Shown one piece after another: positions 15,522-23,790 of a DNA stretch of 25,555 nucleotides. The stretch spans positions 1 to 25,555 of the forward strand of contig JAGTUW010000386.1 in NCBI GenBank assembly GCA_018224345.1, written 5' to 3'. The stretch comes from Bacteroidota bacterium. GTDB lineage: Bacteria; Bacteroidota; Ignavibacteria; SZUA-365. Under the pieces are notes generated by a model. The model had not been told where the DNA came from. It saw only the letters and a program-made list of their open reading frames with translations, and did not search any database. Made by a program: the position numbers and the translations under genes. Position 1 is the stretch's first letter. Every line of letters begins with the position of its first letter.

Positions 15522-16910
15522 TCAGTCCTCACCCGCGAGTTTATCCTTGAGGTATTTTGCGAGATCGACGCCAGTCAGCGATTTGACGACATCGGGAACC
15601 TGTGAGAGCACTTCGGCGATCTGACCGGTGAGCTGTGATGTCCCCAGCTTGCCGTCCGCTCCGCCGACCAAGGTAATCTTGTCGATACGTGAGAGTGGTT
15701 CGGCGACGTTCTTTGTCAGTTCCGGAAGCACATCGAGCACCATCTGATACATGGCGGCCTGGTTGTATTGATCGTAGGCCTTCGCTTTTTCCACCATGGC
15801 GTTGGCTTCGGATGCACCGAGCATTCTGATACGCGCGGCCTCGATTTCGTTGTCCTTTGCCCGCACCTGCGCTTTGGCCTCCGATTCCTTGATCAGACGG
15901 AAGCTTTCTGCCTCGGCTTCGGAAATGATCTGCTGCTTGCGTGCCTCGGCCGGCTTGATGACATTGGCTTCGAGTTCCTTTTCCTTGCGCTTGATTTCCT
16001 CGGTCTGCACTTTCGCCATTTCCATGGTCTCGATGAGCTTGACCTTGTACTCCTCCTGCTTGACATCCTGGGCGAGACGGAAGCGTTCGAGTTCATACGA
16101 TGTGTCGGCCTGTGCACGGACCTTGCTGACTTCGATTTGCGATTTCGCTTTCAATTCCTCGTTTTTCCAGTTGCGACCGGCAACTTCCGCTGCGGCGGCA
16201 AGTTTGGCCACTTCGGCTTCCTTGTTCGCCTGCGCTGCAAAAATAGCTGCATCGCGATCATACTCCGCCTGCTTGACCACCGCGTCGCGCTTCGCTGCGG
16301 CAATTTTCGGCTTCGACAGTGCCTCGAGAAATCCCTGTGTGTCGGTGATGTCCTTGAGCGCAAAGGATATCATCACCAGCCCCATGCTGCCAAGATCACG
16401 GACAACGGCGTTGTAGACACGATCTGCGAATTCATGGCGATCCTGGTACAATTCGGTCACCGTCATGCTGCCTATCGACTCCCGCACTTTTCCTTCGAGC
16501 ACCGTTTGCGCGACTTCGCGTACAGCCTCCGTCCCACCACCCATGAAATTTTGCGTCGCGAGGAAAATCGAGTATTCGTTCGAATCGATTTTCACCTGTG
16601 CCGAGGATTCCGAGAGAATGGGAATACCATCTTTCGAAAGCACTTCCGGGGTTTTGATGGTCACGGTAACCACCTCGATGGGAAGCGTCGACGCCTGTTC
16701 GGTAAAAGGATTGACGAAGGAGCCACCGCCAATACGGAATTTGTAGCCTATTTCCTGCTGTGCTCCGTCGGCAGTGGTGATGGTACTTCTTCTGCCGGAG
16801 ATAACCAGCACTTCATTCGGTCCCGCCTTCCGATACTGCCGTGTCATCCAGAAGATAAAACCGGCGACAACGACGACGACGGCAGCAATTACGATAAACC
16901 AGGTAACCAT
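15522..16910 (-). CDS. Flotillin-like SPFH protein
   Basis: A 462-residue flotillin-family membrane scaffold protein. A single N-terminal hydrophobic segment (residues about 2-24, VTWFIVIAAVVVVVAGFIFW) is followed by an SPFH/band-7 domain (about 30-200, beginning GPNEVLVISGRRS), and a long Ala/Glu/Lys-rich coiled coil (about 210-400) with the EA-rich repeats typical of flotillins, then a C-terminal segment (PELTKNVAEPLSRIDKITLVGG) like that of flotillin/YuaG. Such proteins form oligomers at membrane microdomains. The start at 16910 is set by a GGAGG ribosome site eight bases upstream; the open frame further upstream lacks family similarity. It is transcribed alone, probably from the Bacteroidota-type promoter at 17040-17071. 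No NfeD-like partner gene is adjacent, although flotillins often have one. Confidence 0.94.
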   Translation of the reverse strand: MVTWFIVIAAVVVVVAGFIFWMTRQYRKAGPNEVLVISGRRSTITTADGAQQEIGYKFRIGGGSFVNPFTEQASTLPIEVVTVTIKTPEVLSKDGIPILSESSAQVKIDSNEYSIFLATQNFMGGGTEAVREVAQTVLEGKVRESIGSMTVTELYQDRHEFADRVYNAVVRDLGSMGLVMISFALKDITDTQGFLEALSKPKIAAAKRDAVVKQAEYDRDAAIFAAQANKEAEVAKLAAAAEVAGRNWKNEELKAKSQIEVSKVRAQADTSYELERFRLAQDVKQEEYKVKLIETMEMAKVQTEEIKRKEKELEANVIKPAEARKQQIISEAEAESFRLIKESEAKAQVRAKDNEIEAARIRMLGASEANAMVEKAKAYDQYNQAAMYQMVLDVLPELTKNVAEPLSRIDKITLVGGADGKLGTSQLTGQIAEVLSQVPDVVKSLTGVDLAKYLKDKLAGED

Positions 16911-17270
16911 GAAAGCCTCCAATACACTGGGATAAAAGCAAATCGAAGATTTGTTCGGTCTCTGTTGATGAAGGACGAATGCGACTCCCTTGAAATCCCT
17001 GCATGTGTAGATTTCGGGCAAGCAACTCGCCAATCAATACAAACGTACCTATCCTTTTTGTAACGAACAAACAGCGGCGAACCACGCCCTGCGACGCCGG
17101 AGGGCAGGGGCAGCGTCGGTTTCACGCCATTGCGTCCTTTCACGAAAGCCTCTTTTCCCTGTCCGTGCAATCGCCGGGAACGCAGCTTCCAGAGAAAACC
17201 CGCAGAAATGCCGGCACACCGGCACACCTGTCGGGCGATCCTTGTGCCACGGAATATGTATATTCACATA
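16911..17270. other. 360-bp divergent spacer between flotillin and Ste24-like genes
   Basis: No gene is seen here. It holds a good minus-strand promoter (17040-17071), an inverted repeat CCCTGC/GCAGGG (17087-17092 and 17104-17109, 11-base loop) and a short duplication CCGGCACA around 17212-17227. I find no clear promoter for the plus-strand protease gene. Confidence 0.6.
17040..17071 (-). promoter_or_regulatory. Bacteroidota-type promoter for flotillin gene
   Basis: On the minus strand TTTG (plus 17068-17071) and TACGTTTG (plus 17040-17047) are separated by 20 bases. This matches the primary sigma pattern known for Bacteroidota (TTTG, 19-21 bases, TAnnTTTG) in every fixed position. The flotillin ATG is about 130 bases downstream. 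Confidence 0.6.
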
Positions 17271-18560
17271 ATGAATCCTTACGCGATCATCATACTTGCC
17301 ACGTTGCTGCTGACATCCATCCTGGAAACGATAGCGGAAGTACTCAACCTGCGTGCACTGTCACAGAAATTGCCGGAGGAATTTCGTGACGTGTACGACG
17401 AACAGGAGTACGCCCGTTCCCAGCAGTACGCACAAGTGCGTACCCGCTTCGGCTTCGTCCAGGGGGGCTTCGATCTGTTGTTGCTCCTGATCTTCTGGTT
17501 TTCCGGTGGATTCAATGCACTGGATCAGTACCTACGTGCATTCGCTTTCTCCGATCTCGTGACTGGGTTGCTGTATATTGGCATCCTTGCTCTCGGTATG
17601 GGCATACTGCATCTCCCCTTCAGTATGTATTCGACATTCATCATTGAAGAGCGTTTCGGTTTCAACCGCAGCACACCGCGCATTTTTGTGCTGGATCTGT
17701 TGAAGAGTCTGGCACTGGCAGTCGTCGTCGGAGTCCCCATTCTGGCGTTGATACTCTGGTTGTTCGATGCAGCAGGTTCACTCGCCTGGCTGTACGCCTG
17801 GGCAGCGTTGACCATATTCAGTCTCGTCATGCAGTACGTCGCGCCGACATGGATCATGCCGTTGTTCAACAAATTCACCCCACTGGAGGAAGGACCATTA
17901 CGTGACAGCATCTTCGCCTATGCCGACTCCGTACAATTCCCTCTGCGCGACATTTATGTCATCGATGGTTCACGTCGCTCATCCCGCGCCAACGCCTTCT
18001 TTACGGGCTTCGGAAAAAACAAACGCATCGCATTGTACGACACGCTGATCGAGAAGCATGACGACGAAGAAGTGACGGCTGTCCTGGCCCACGAGATCGG
18101 ACATTACCGGAAAAAACATATCGTCATCGGCATGCTGCTCGGCATTGCGCAAACGGGTGTCATGTTCTTCCTGCTGTCGCTTTTCGTCAGCCGTCCCGCA
18201 CTTGCGGAGGCCTTCTTCATGGAAGAAGTCTCGATTTATGCCGGTCTGGTCTTTTTCGGTCTGTTGTATGCGCCGCTTTCCTTCCTGACCTCACTCGGAC
18301 TGAATGCGCTCTCGCGCCGTCATGAGTTCGAAGCCGACCGCTATGCTGTATTGACGCATCGAGAACCCGAAATCATGATACGCGCACTGAAAAAGCTCAC
18401 AGCGTCGAATCTCTCCAATGTCACGCCACACTCTCTCTATGTATTGCTCAACTACTCTCATCCTCCCATGCTCGAGCGCATCCGGCATATCCGCCGCATC
18501 GCCACGGAACGCATACCGCATCGCCAGAAGCTGAAACTCGGCTTCAGGGATTTCGTGTGA
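17271..18560 (+). CDS. Ste24-type M48 membrane metalloprotease
   Basis: A 429-residue integral membrane zinc protease of the Ste24/CAAX prenyl protease 1 branch of family M48. Hydrophobic segments lie near 4-16, 67-79, 98-120, 144-166, 172-192, 287-306 and 322-342. The catalytic motif HEIGH (274-278) and the third zinc ligand E352 in EFEAD are intact, and FNRSTPRIF and the NAFFTGFGKNKRI segment are Ste24-typical. Bacterial members are thought to act in membrane protein quality control; prenylated substrates are unlikely. ATG at 17271 (MNPYAIIIL) begins the first membrane segment; an ATG at 17256 would add five residues, and neither has a strong ribosome site. The gene is divergent from flotillin. 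Functional partnership between membrane proteases and SPFH proteins is known elsewhere (HflKC-FtsH), so a link is plausible but unproven. Confidence 0.94.
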   Translation: MNPYAIIILATLLLTSILETIAEVLNLRALSQKLPEEFRDVYDEQEYARSQQYAQVRTRFGFVQGGFDLLLLLIFWFSGGFNALDQYLRAFAFSDLVTGLLYIGILALGMGILHLPFSMYSTFIIEERFGFNRSTPRIFVLDLLKSLALAVVVGVPILALILWLFDAAGSLAWLYAWAALTIFSLVMQYVAPTWIMPLFNKFTPLEEGPLRDSIFAYADSVQFPLRDIYVIDGSRRSSRANAFFTGFGKNKRIALYDTLIEKHDDEEVTAVLAHEIGHYRKKHIVIGMLLGIAQTGVMFFLLSLFVSRPALAEAFFMEEVSIYAGLVFFGLLYAPLSFLTSLGLNALSRRHEFEADRYAVLTHREPEIMIRALKKLTASNLSNVTPHSLYVLLNYSHPPMLERIRHIRRIATERIPHRQKLKLGFRDFV

Positions 18561-18576
18561 CGTTGCTGTGTGTCAT

Positions 18577-18615
18577 CTCGCTCCGAATATGCGCTCGCTC
18601 CGAATATCCGCTCGC
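18577..18615. repeat. 17-bp tandem repeat between convergent genes
   Basis: CTCGCTCCGAATATGCG (18577-18593) is followed by the same unit with one change (18594-18610) and a 5-base partial copy. It occupies most of the 60-base gap between the protease and SBBP gene ends. No poly-T hairpin is visible. Confidence 0.85.
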
Positions 18616-18620
18616 AACAA

Positions 18621-21440
18621 CTACCGCATCACCATGACTCTGCGCATCAACTGCGTGTCACCGGCAGTGAGCGTGGCGATGTAGAGACCGGAACGCCAAT
18701 CGGAGACAGGGAAGACGATACTGTGTGCGCCGCGGGTGAGCCAGCCAGCATCGTGGAGGCGTGCGCGCTCTCTGCCCGCGATATCGTGTATACACAGAGT
18801 CACCGCACGTTCGTCAGGCAATGTGAAACGCAGCGTCACCCAATCACGGGCAGGCGACGGATACGACGCATCGAAAACGACGCCGTGGGAAACAGTGGAT
18901 GGAGCCACATGTACCTCCGGTGAATAGGCATAACTGCCGTCCATGTCTATCATGCGCAGGCGGTAACGGAATCCCTCTGATTCATCCAAAGCGCCACCGT
19001 CAATATATCGATAGCCCTGCCTCGTCATACTCCCTCCTTCCGCGGGGACGAACGCGATATCCGTCCATTCAGGAGAATCTTCGGATGCGGTATGGCGCTC
19101 TATCATAAACCCGTGTACATTAACCTCGCTTTCGGTCAGCCAGACAAGTTCGATCCCGCCAGTGACTCTCTGCGCCGACAGCTTCGCCAGTGTTACCGGG
19201 ATGCTGCCGTCCATACGGAAACGAAAAATGAAGCCATCAGGAGAATACAACCCGGCAGGGGATCCGATTCCACCAATCGTGTCCTGGACCGCATTGTACA
19301 CGGGGAAATCGGCGCTTGATGTATTACCCGCAACATAAAGATACCCACGAACGTCCATTGCCGCTCCCTGCCCGGCATCCCGCTTGCTCCCCCCGAGATA
19401 GGTGGCCCACTCCGCCAGTCCGGCACTGTCGAATTTCACGACGATGGCATCGCGTGGTGTCGGTCCACTGTCAGACATGGTTGAAAAAGCGGCATTGCGG
19501 ACGGGGAACTGGTGGCTCGCCGTTACCCCTGCAACATACACATTCCGTGCACTATCGGTCGCGAGCGCATCCCCACTCGACATCCCCCCGTACCCGCCAT
19601 AGAATGTGGACCAGAGCAGACGGCCCTGCTGATCGAATTTCGAAACAAACATATCAGAAAACCCGGCAAGTGTGTCCTGGACAGCATGACGTAGCGGAAA
19701 ATCCACGCTCGCAGTGTTTCCGCAGAAGAGGATATTCCCGTCAGCATCGAAGGAGACAGACCGCCCGCTTTCATAAGAGATCCCGCCATGGTAGCTCATC
19801 CATAAAGGCATGCCGCTACTGTCAAACAGACCAATGATTCCGTCTGTCTGACCACCGAACAAAGATTGTTCCGCATGAAGGGTGGGGAACGACCCTGTCG
19901 TGTATCCGCCCAGCACAAAGCGGCCGGCGGAATCCACGGCGACGGAATGGAAGGTGTCCTCCATTATACCTCCCAGATAGGAAGAGAAGAGCAGTTCTCC
20001 CTCGTGTGTCACCTTCATATAAAAACCATCCGTCACGCCTGCTTTTTGAGTTTGGTATGCCTTTCTGATAGGAAAATATGTACTGTCACTGCTTGTGGCC
20101 CCGGTGAGATAAATATTCCCCGCTCCATCGGTTGCAATTCCGTACACATAATCCATGTAATCTCCGCCCACATAGCTCGCCCACAGACGCGCCCCCGTTG
20201 AGTCGAATTTTGCCACGAAACCATCATTCCACCCACCACAGGACAATTGAAATCCGTTAGACACTGGTAGATCATCGCTATATGTCGACCCACCGATTAT
20301 CACACTCCCCTCGTGATCGCCGGCGATTCTTGATGATTGATCCGAAGCACCACCGCCGAAATATGTAGCCCATTCGACGTTGTTGTTGTTGTCAAATTTC
20401 ACAATGAGGCCATCGAGATGACCTCCTCCGTATTGCATCTGCCACCCCTGACGGACAGGAAAATCGGTGCTTTGCGTCCACCCTGTTGCGATCACTCCGG
20501 GAGCCGCACCGCAGGTGATGTCGACTATTGCGTCCATATTCTGTCCGCCGAAATATGTCGACCAGGGATCAATAATCACTGTCTGCTCATCCGGATACGG
20601 ATCCACAGCAAATCCCAGCACATTTCCCTTTATGACATACGTGGAACGAATCTCTGCCAGTGAGGAGACATCACCGTCAGGTATGCTATAGGTCAGCGGT
20701 CGTCCTTCCAGCGTAAACCCACCAGGCCAGCGCAGTTGCACCGAACCATCGGCCATCGCCTTTAACCCGCCATCGGGAGCATGACGCATGCGTATCTCGC
20801 TGATACGGCCACCCGGGCGCACCTCGAATTCATACTTGAGTCCCTCCTGTGCTGCATACAGTATCAGGTCAATATTGTCATACAGATTTCTGTAACGCAG
20901 CGTTCCGTAGGCCGGAACCAGGCTCACACCATCTGAACAATGTGGCATATAGTATCGGAGATGACGCGTCAACGGCGCGGCCGCCTCGATCTCCACATCC
21001 GCATTTGAACCGACAAACACCTTGTCCATCCGATACAGCGCCGTCGTGCCGGCACTCACACTCTCCTGCGGCTGGTCAGCCTGTCCCGCCTGCGGTCCGG
21101 ATGACGATCTCCCTGTCGCCTCGCTCACCAGTGACTCCTCCGGACGGGAAACCACGTAGACCGTGTGCCAACCACGCGGTGTAAAATATACCCGGGCACC
21201 ATTGAACAACGCATAGTACTCGACTTCCGATACCTGTCGCTTCTCCGTATCCACGATCTGGCCCTGGTTGCGGTAAAACGCACCTCCGAGCGGAACTCCC
21301 ACGGTGAGACTGCTGACGCGTGGGGCGGGATCGCCGGAAACACCGGCATCTCCGGAAACACCGGCATCTCCGTGCAAAGTCGACTGCATCGGAAAAAGTA
21401 CAAAACAGAGCGTGATAACAGAATGAATGAGAGAACACAT
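18621..21440 (-). CDS. Secreted SBBP beta-propeller protein with T9SS sorting domain
   Basis: A 939-residue exported protein. It has an N-terminal signal peptide (CSLIHSVITLCFVLF), a short GDAGVS duplication, then a domain (about 40-285) of the kind that precedes SBBP propellers (GGAFYRNQGQ, YRNLYDNIDLILY, KYEFEVRPGG, IIDPWSTYFGG). About seven SBBP repeats follow (about 290-745), each with a 'WATYFGG...D...GN.Y..G.T.S.DFP' pattern. A Fn3-like linker (LSAQRVTGGIELVWLTESE) and a type IX secretion C-terminal domain (SYPSPARDWVTLRF ... IHDIAGRERARL ... SGLYIATLTAG ... MVMR) complete it. It should be surface-attached or released; ligand unknown. The second of two adjacent ATGs (21440) is preferred because AGGAGG is six bases upstream of it and only three from the first (21443). 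It lies 73 bases after the radical SAM gene on the same strand. Confidence 0.93.
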   Translation of the reverse strand: MCSLIHSVITLCFVLFPMQSTLHGDAGVSGDAGVSGDPAPRVSSLTVGVPLGGAFYRNQGQIVDTEKRQVSEVEYYALFNGARVYFTPRGWHTVYVVSRPEESLVSEATGRSSSGPQAGQADQPQESVSAGTTALYRMDKVFVGSNADVEIEAAAPLTRHLRYYMPHCSDGVSLVPAYGTLRYRNLYDNIDLILYAAQEGLKYEFEVRPGGRISEIRMRHAPDGGLKAMADGSVQLRWPGGFTLEGRPLTYSIPDGDVSSLAEIRSTYVIKGNVLGFAVDPYPDEQTVIIDPWSTYFGGQNMDAIVDITCGAAPGVIATGWTQSTDFPVRQGWQMQYGGGHLDGLIVKFDNNNNVEWATYFGGGASDQSSRIAGDHEGSVIIGGSTYSDDLPVSNGFQLSCGGWNDGFVAKFDSTGARLWASYVGGDYMDYVYGIATDGAGNIYLTGATSSDSTYFPIRKAYQTQKAGVTDGFYMKVTHEGELLFSSYLGGIMEDTFHSVAVDSAGRFVLGGYTTGSFPTLHAEQSLFGGQTDGIIGLFDSSGMPLWMSYHGGISYESGRSVSFDADGNILFCGNTASVDFPLRHAVQDTLAGFSDMFVSKFDQQGRLLWSTFYGGYGGMSSGDALATDSARNVYVAGVTASHQFPVRNAAFSTMSDSGPTPRDAIVVKFDSAGLAEWATYLGGSKRDAGQGAAMDVRGYLYVAGNTSSADFPVYNAVQDTIGGIGSPAGLYSPDGFIFRFRMDGSIPVTLAKLSAQRVTGGIELVWLTESEVNVHGFMIERHTASEDSPEWTDIAFVPAEGGSMTRQGYRYIDGGALDESEGFRYRLRMIDMDGSYAYSPEVHVAPSTVSHGVVFDASYPSPARDWVTLRFTLPDERAVTLCIHDIAGRERARLHDAGWLTRGAHSIVFPVSDWRSGLYIATLTAGDTQLMRRVMVMR
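21334..21369 (-). repeat. Perfect 18-bp duplication encoding DAGVSG
   Basis: Two identical 18-base units (21334-21351 and 21352-21369) encode GDAGVSGDAGVS just after the signal peptide of the SBBP protein. Perfect identity suggests recent slippage or gene conversion. Confidence 0.9.
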
Positions 21441-21513
21441 CATGCACCTCCTTTTGAAAATATCTCTGCATCTCCTTCACCGCATCATTTCCGCCCCCGG
21501 TGCTCCTCACTGA

Positions 21514-22455
21514 TCATTCCTCGCTGGCAGCCGCATAAAACATTCCCCGTTCACCCTTCATCTGTTCCACCACACCTTCTCCGATCAGTACATCGAGGTA
21601 TTTTCCGATGTCGAGGACATGGAGTCCGAGGGTGATTGCGAGATCATCGAGCGTGGAAGGCCGGACCCGGATCGTTGAGAGAATGCGATCGCGCACATTG
21701 TCGTCGAAGGCACTGCAGCGTTGACGGAGCACAGGCTTGGCGACAACTTCAACGCGGTCACCGAGTTGTTGCGCAATTGCAACGAGGTTCTCGCGTGGGA
21801 TCGGTGCGACCCAGTCGACAGCGCCGGGCCGGTCCAGTGCGTTGAGCTGTATGCGGGACACACGCAGTCGTTCGAAGACCTTGCGAAAGAGCGCCAGTTC
21901 CTCAGGCGTGTCGTTGATACCGTGTATCATGAATACTTCGAGCCATGTCTCACCGCGAAAAACATCGCAGAACTCTGTCAGTCCCTCAAGCAGGGTGGCA
22001 CTGCTGATTCCGCGCACCGGCCGGTTTATGCGCCGGTACGCTTCCTCCGAGACTGCATCGAGAGACGGGACGACAAGGTCCGTCGGCATCAGTCCCGCCC
22101 GCACTTCGGGCAGATGCAGCAGCGTACTGTTGGTGAGCATCACGACACGGTACTGCGGGAATTCCGTTTTCAGCATGGCGATGATTTCACCGAAACCGCT
22201 GTGCAACGTGGGTTCGCCCGATCCGGAAAACGTCACTGCATCGAGATCCGGAGAAGTCGAAAGGAATGCACGCAATTCCTCCATCACTTCCCCGGTCGGT
22301 GTGTATTCCTTTCGTTCGAGCGTGAGTCTGTCCGTTTTCCCGCATTCGCAGTACACACAGTTGAGCGTGCAGGCCTTCTGTGGCGTGAGATCGATGCCGA
22401 GGGACACACCCAGGCGGCGGGAAGGTACAGGGCCAAAGAGATGTTTCCATTTCAT
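21514..22455 (-). CDS. Radical SAM protein, TYW1/COG0731-like, with C-terminal winged helix
   Basis: A 313-residue radical SAM enzyme. MKWKHLFGPVPSRRLG is the characteristic beginning of a widespread bacterial/archaeal group related to the wyosine-forming Fe-S oxidoreductases, followed by the cluster motif C29-x3-C33-x2-C36 (ACTLNCVYCECG), the SAM-contacting TFSGSGEPTLH, and LTNSTLL. The last 60 or so residues (from about 250, RDRILSTIRVRPSTLDDLA) look like a winged-helix domain ending GERGMFYAA. Substrate is unknown. ATG at 22455 is chosen because it starts the family N-terminus; the open frame upstream translates a 9-base tandem repeat and is not protein-like. No clear ribosome site precedes it. 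It is followed by the SBBP gene on the same strand, with no evident functional link. Confidence 0.88.
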   Translation of the reverse strand: MKWKHLFGPVPSRRLGVSLGIDLTPQKACTLNCVYCECGKTDRLTLERKEYTPTGEVMEELRAFLSTSPDLDAVTFSGSGEPTLHSGFGEIIAMLKTEFPQYRVVMLTNSTLLHLPEVRAGLMPTDLVVPSLDAVSEEAYRRINRPVRGISSATLLEGLTEFCDVFRGETWLEVFMIHGINDTPEELALFRKVFERLRVSRIQLNALDRPGAVDWVAPIPRENLVAIAQQLGDRVEVVAKPVLRQRCSAFDDNVRDRILSTIRVRPSTLDDLAITLGLHVLDIGKYLDVLIGEGVVEQMKGERGMFYAAASEE

Positions 22456-22503
22456 GCAGACAATGTACGCAGGGAAATCATTGGAGAAAAACCTTCCCGT
22501 GCC

Positions 22504-22530
22504 TGCCGGTGTTGCCGGTGCTGCCGGTGT
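22504..22530. repeat. Three 9-bp tandem units (TGCCGGTG[TC])
   Basis: TGCCGGTGT, TGCCGGTGC and TGCCGGTGT follow head to tail at 22504-22530, in the divergent spacer 50 bases upstream of the radical SAM start. The rest of the 231-base spacer (22456-22686) shows no gene. Confidence 0.9.
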
Positions 22531-22686
22531 GACTCTCCCGCCGCAGATCCTGCCCGCATGCGCCGCGCCGGATTTCACTCCGGGCAGCGTCATTCCGGAA
22601 TCCGGCAATGGAGGGGCGTTGTTATCTTCAGGAGATTCCGCTACTTTGTATCCACTGAAACCGCTGAATCATCGTATACGGACAGC

Positions 22687-23790
22687 ATGGCCGACTCAAC
22701 ACAAAATTCCACGGGTTTGATCGCCTATATACTCCTGTTCGCCGCGACGCTGCTGCTGACCATCAGTCTGCAGGAGACAGTGCTGAAAAACGGCATTGAG
22801 ACCATATTCCCAAGCTATGATCTGATCACCGACGAATTGCCGGGTGAATGGATTATCATGAGCCGGGATCTGACGCCCAGCGAAGAATTCGCCACGCATC
22901 GTGATCAGCTCAATGATATATTCTACAGACTCCGGGATCAGGAGTTCGCTCCGGGAGACAGAACGCTCAACACCCTGCGCGCCAAGAAAGCACTGCGCGA
23001 ATACAGCATGAATCACGATCAGACGCTCTACTATATTTCTCCACTTATTGCTTTTTTTCCTCTCCATCTGTTCATCGCCGCGCTCCTCGCTTTTCTGATT
23101 TCCATGTACCTCCCTGCAAGTACAAGCGTGGCCTGGATTCGTGGGAAACTGATGCGCGAATATGAACGCGTCGGCGCCCTGTTGCACAAACAGTTCGACG
23201 CCCACGGCGTGGATTTCGAGCAGATGTTCAAACTTGCACGAAGGGAACGCGAACAACTCCTGCGCTTCACCACGCTGCCGCAGGTGATGGTCACGGAGGT
23301 GGAAGACTATATCGCATTACACAACTATGTGGAAAGGCGGTCCCGCAACTTCCTCATCCCGCTGTTTTTTTATTTCCGTTATCGCATTTCCTCCTCCTAC
23401 GGAAACCTCATCCAGGGCCTCGTCTCCGGAGGCGCGGCCGTCCTGATCTTCGTCATCGGACTCCGCGGTCTGAAACTCATTCCACAGGAAGAGCCTTCTC
23501 TGATTCTCATGGCACTTTCTCTCGAATTCATCCTTCTCATCGTTCTGATGATCACTTTCGCCGGTTCCGCACAGGAGGAACGTCTTGACCGGGTCGTCAA
23601 GGAACTCGAAGCGGAACAGCGGGACGCAATCAAACATCAAACAGATACGATACAGAACGTGCTCGGTGGCGCAGGTTCGGGTGGCGGAGTTTCAAGAAGT
23701 GACAGTATCTCGGAATACGAAGAGCAACGGTTGCTCGATGAGCTGCTCAGCCTGATGATCAAGGAAGCGGAACGGAAGCGGAGTGTATAA
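22687..23790 (+). CDS. Four-helix membrane protein of unknown function
   Basis: A 367-residue membrane protein I do not recognise. Hydrophobic segments lie at about 11-29, 117-141, 243-259 and 271-293. Between the first two is a hydrophilic loop (30-115), probably periplasmic. Between the second and third is a charged helical segment (150-225), probably cytoplasmic, and the tail after 294 is a charged, coiled-coil-like region interrupted by a Gly-rich stretch (GGAGSGGG, 327-334) and ending EAERKRSV. ATG at 22687 is chosen because the upstream frame overlaps the antisense of the radical SAM gene; the ribosome site is weak. Its stop directly abuts the GTG of the STAND ATPase gene, so the two are co-translated and probably work together, for example with the membrane protein as anchor or sensor. 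This is inference. Confidence 0.8.
   Translation: MADSTQNSTGLIAYILLFAATLLLTISLQETVLKNGIETIFPSYDLITDELPGEWIIMSRDLTPSEEFATHRDQLNDIFYRLRDQEFAPGDRTLNTLRAKKALREYSMNHDQTLYYISPLIAFFPLHLFIAALLAFLISMYLPASTSVAWIRGKLMREYERVGALLHKQFDAHGVDFEQMFKLARREREQLLRFTTLPQVMVTEVEDYIALHNYVERRSRNFLIPLFFYFRYRISSSYGNLIQGLVSGGAAVLIFVIGLRGLKLIPQEEPSLILMALSLEFILLIVLMITFAGSAQEERLDRVVKELEAEQRDAIKHQTDTIQNVLGGAGSGGGVSRSDSISEYEEQRLLDELLSLMIKEAERKRSV

Noticed and set aside
15768..17063. Plus-strand open frame of 431 codons across the flotillin gene
   Set aside because: It lies antisense to a clear flotillin with ribosome site and domains; its translation is rich in Phe/Leu/His/Arg, as expected of an antisense shadow of a coiled coil.
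22640..22648. TACTTTG with an upstream TTG as promoter for the membrane-protein gene
   Set aside because: It is one base short of the TAnnTTTG box and lacks the full TTTG at -33, so the match is too weak to call.
21721..22686. Upstream extension of the membrane-protein frame
   Set aside because: The frame runs antisense through the radical SAM gene; the real protein begins at 22687.
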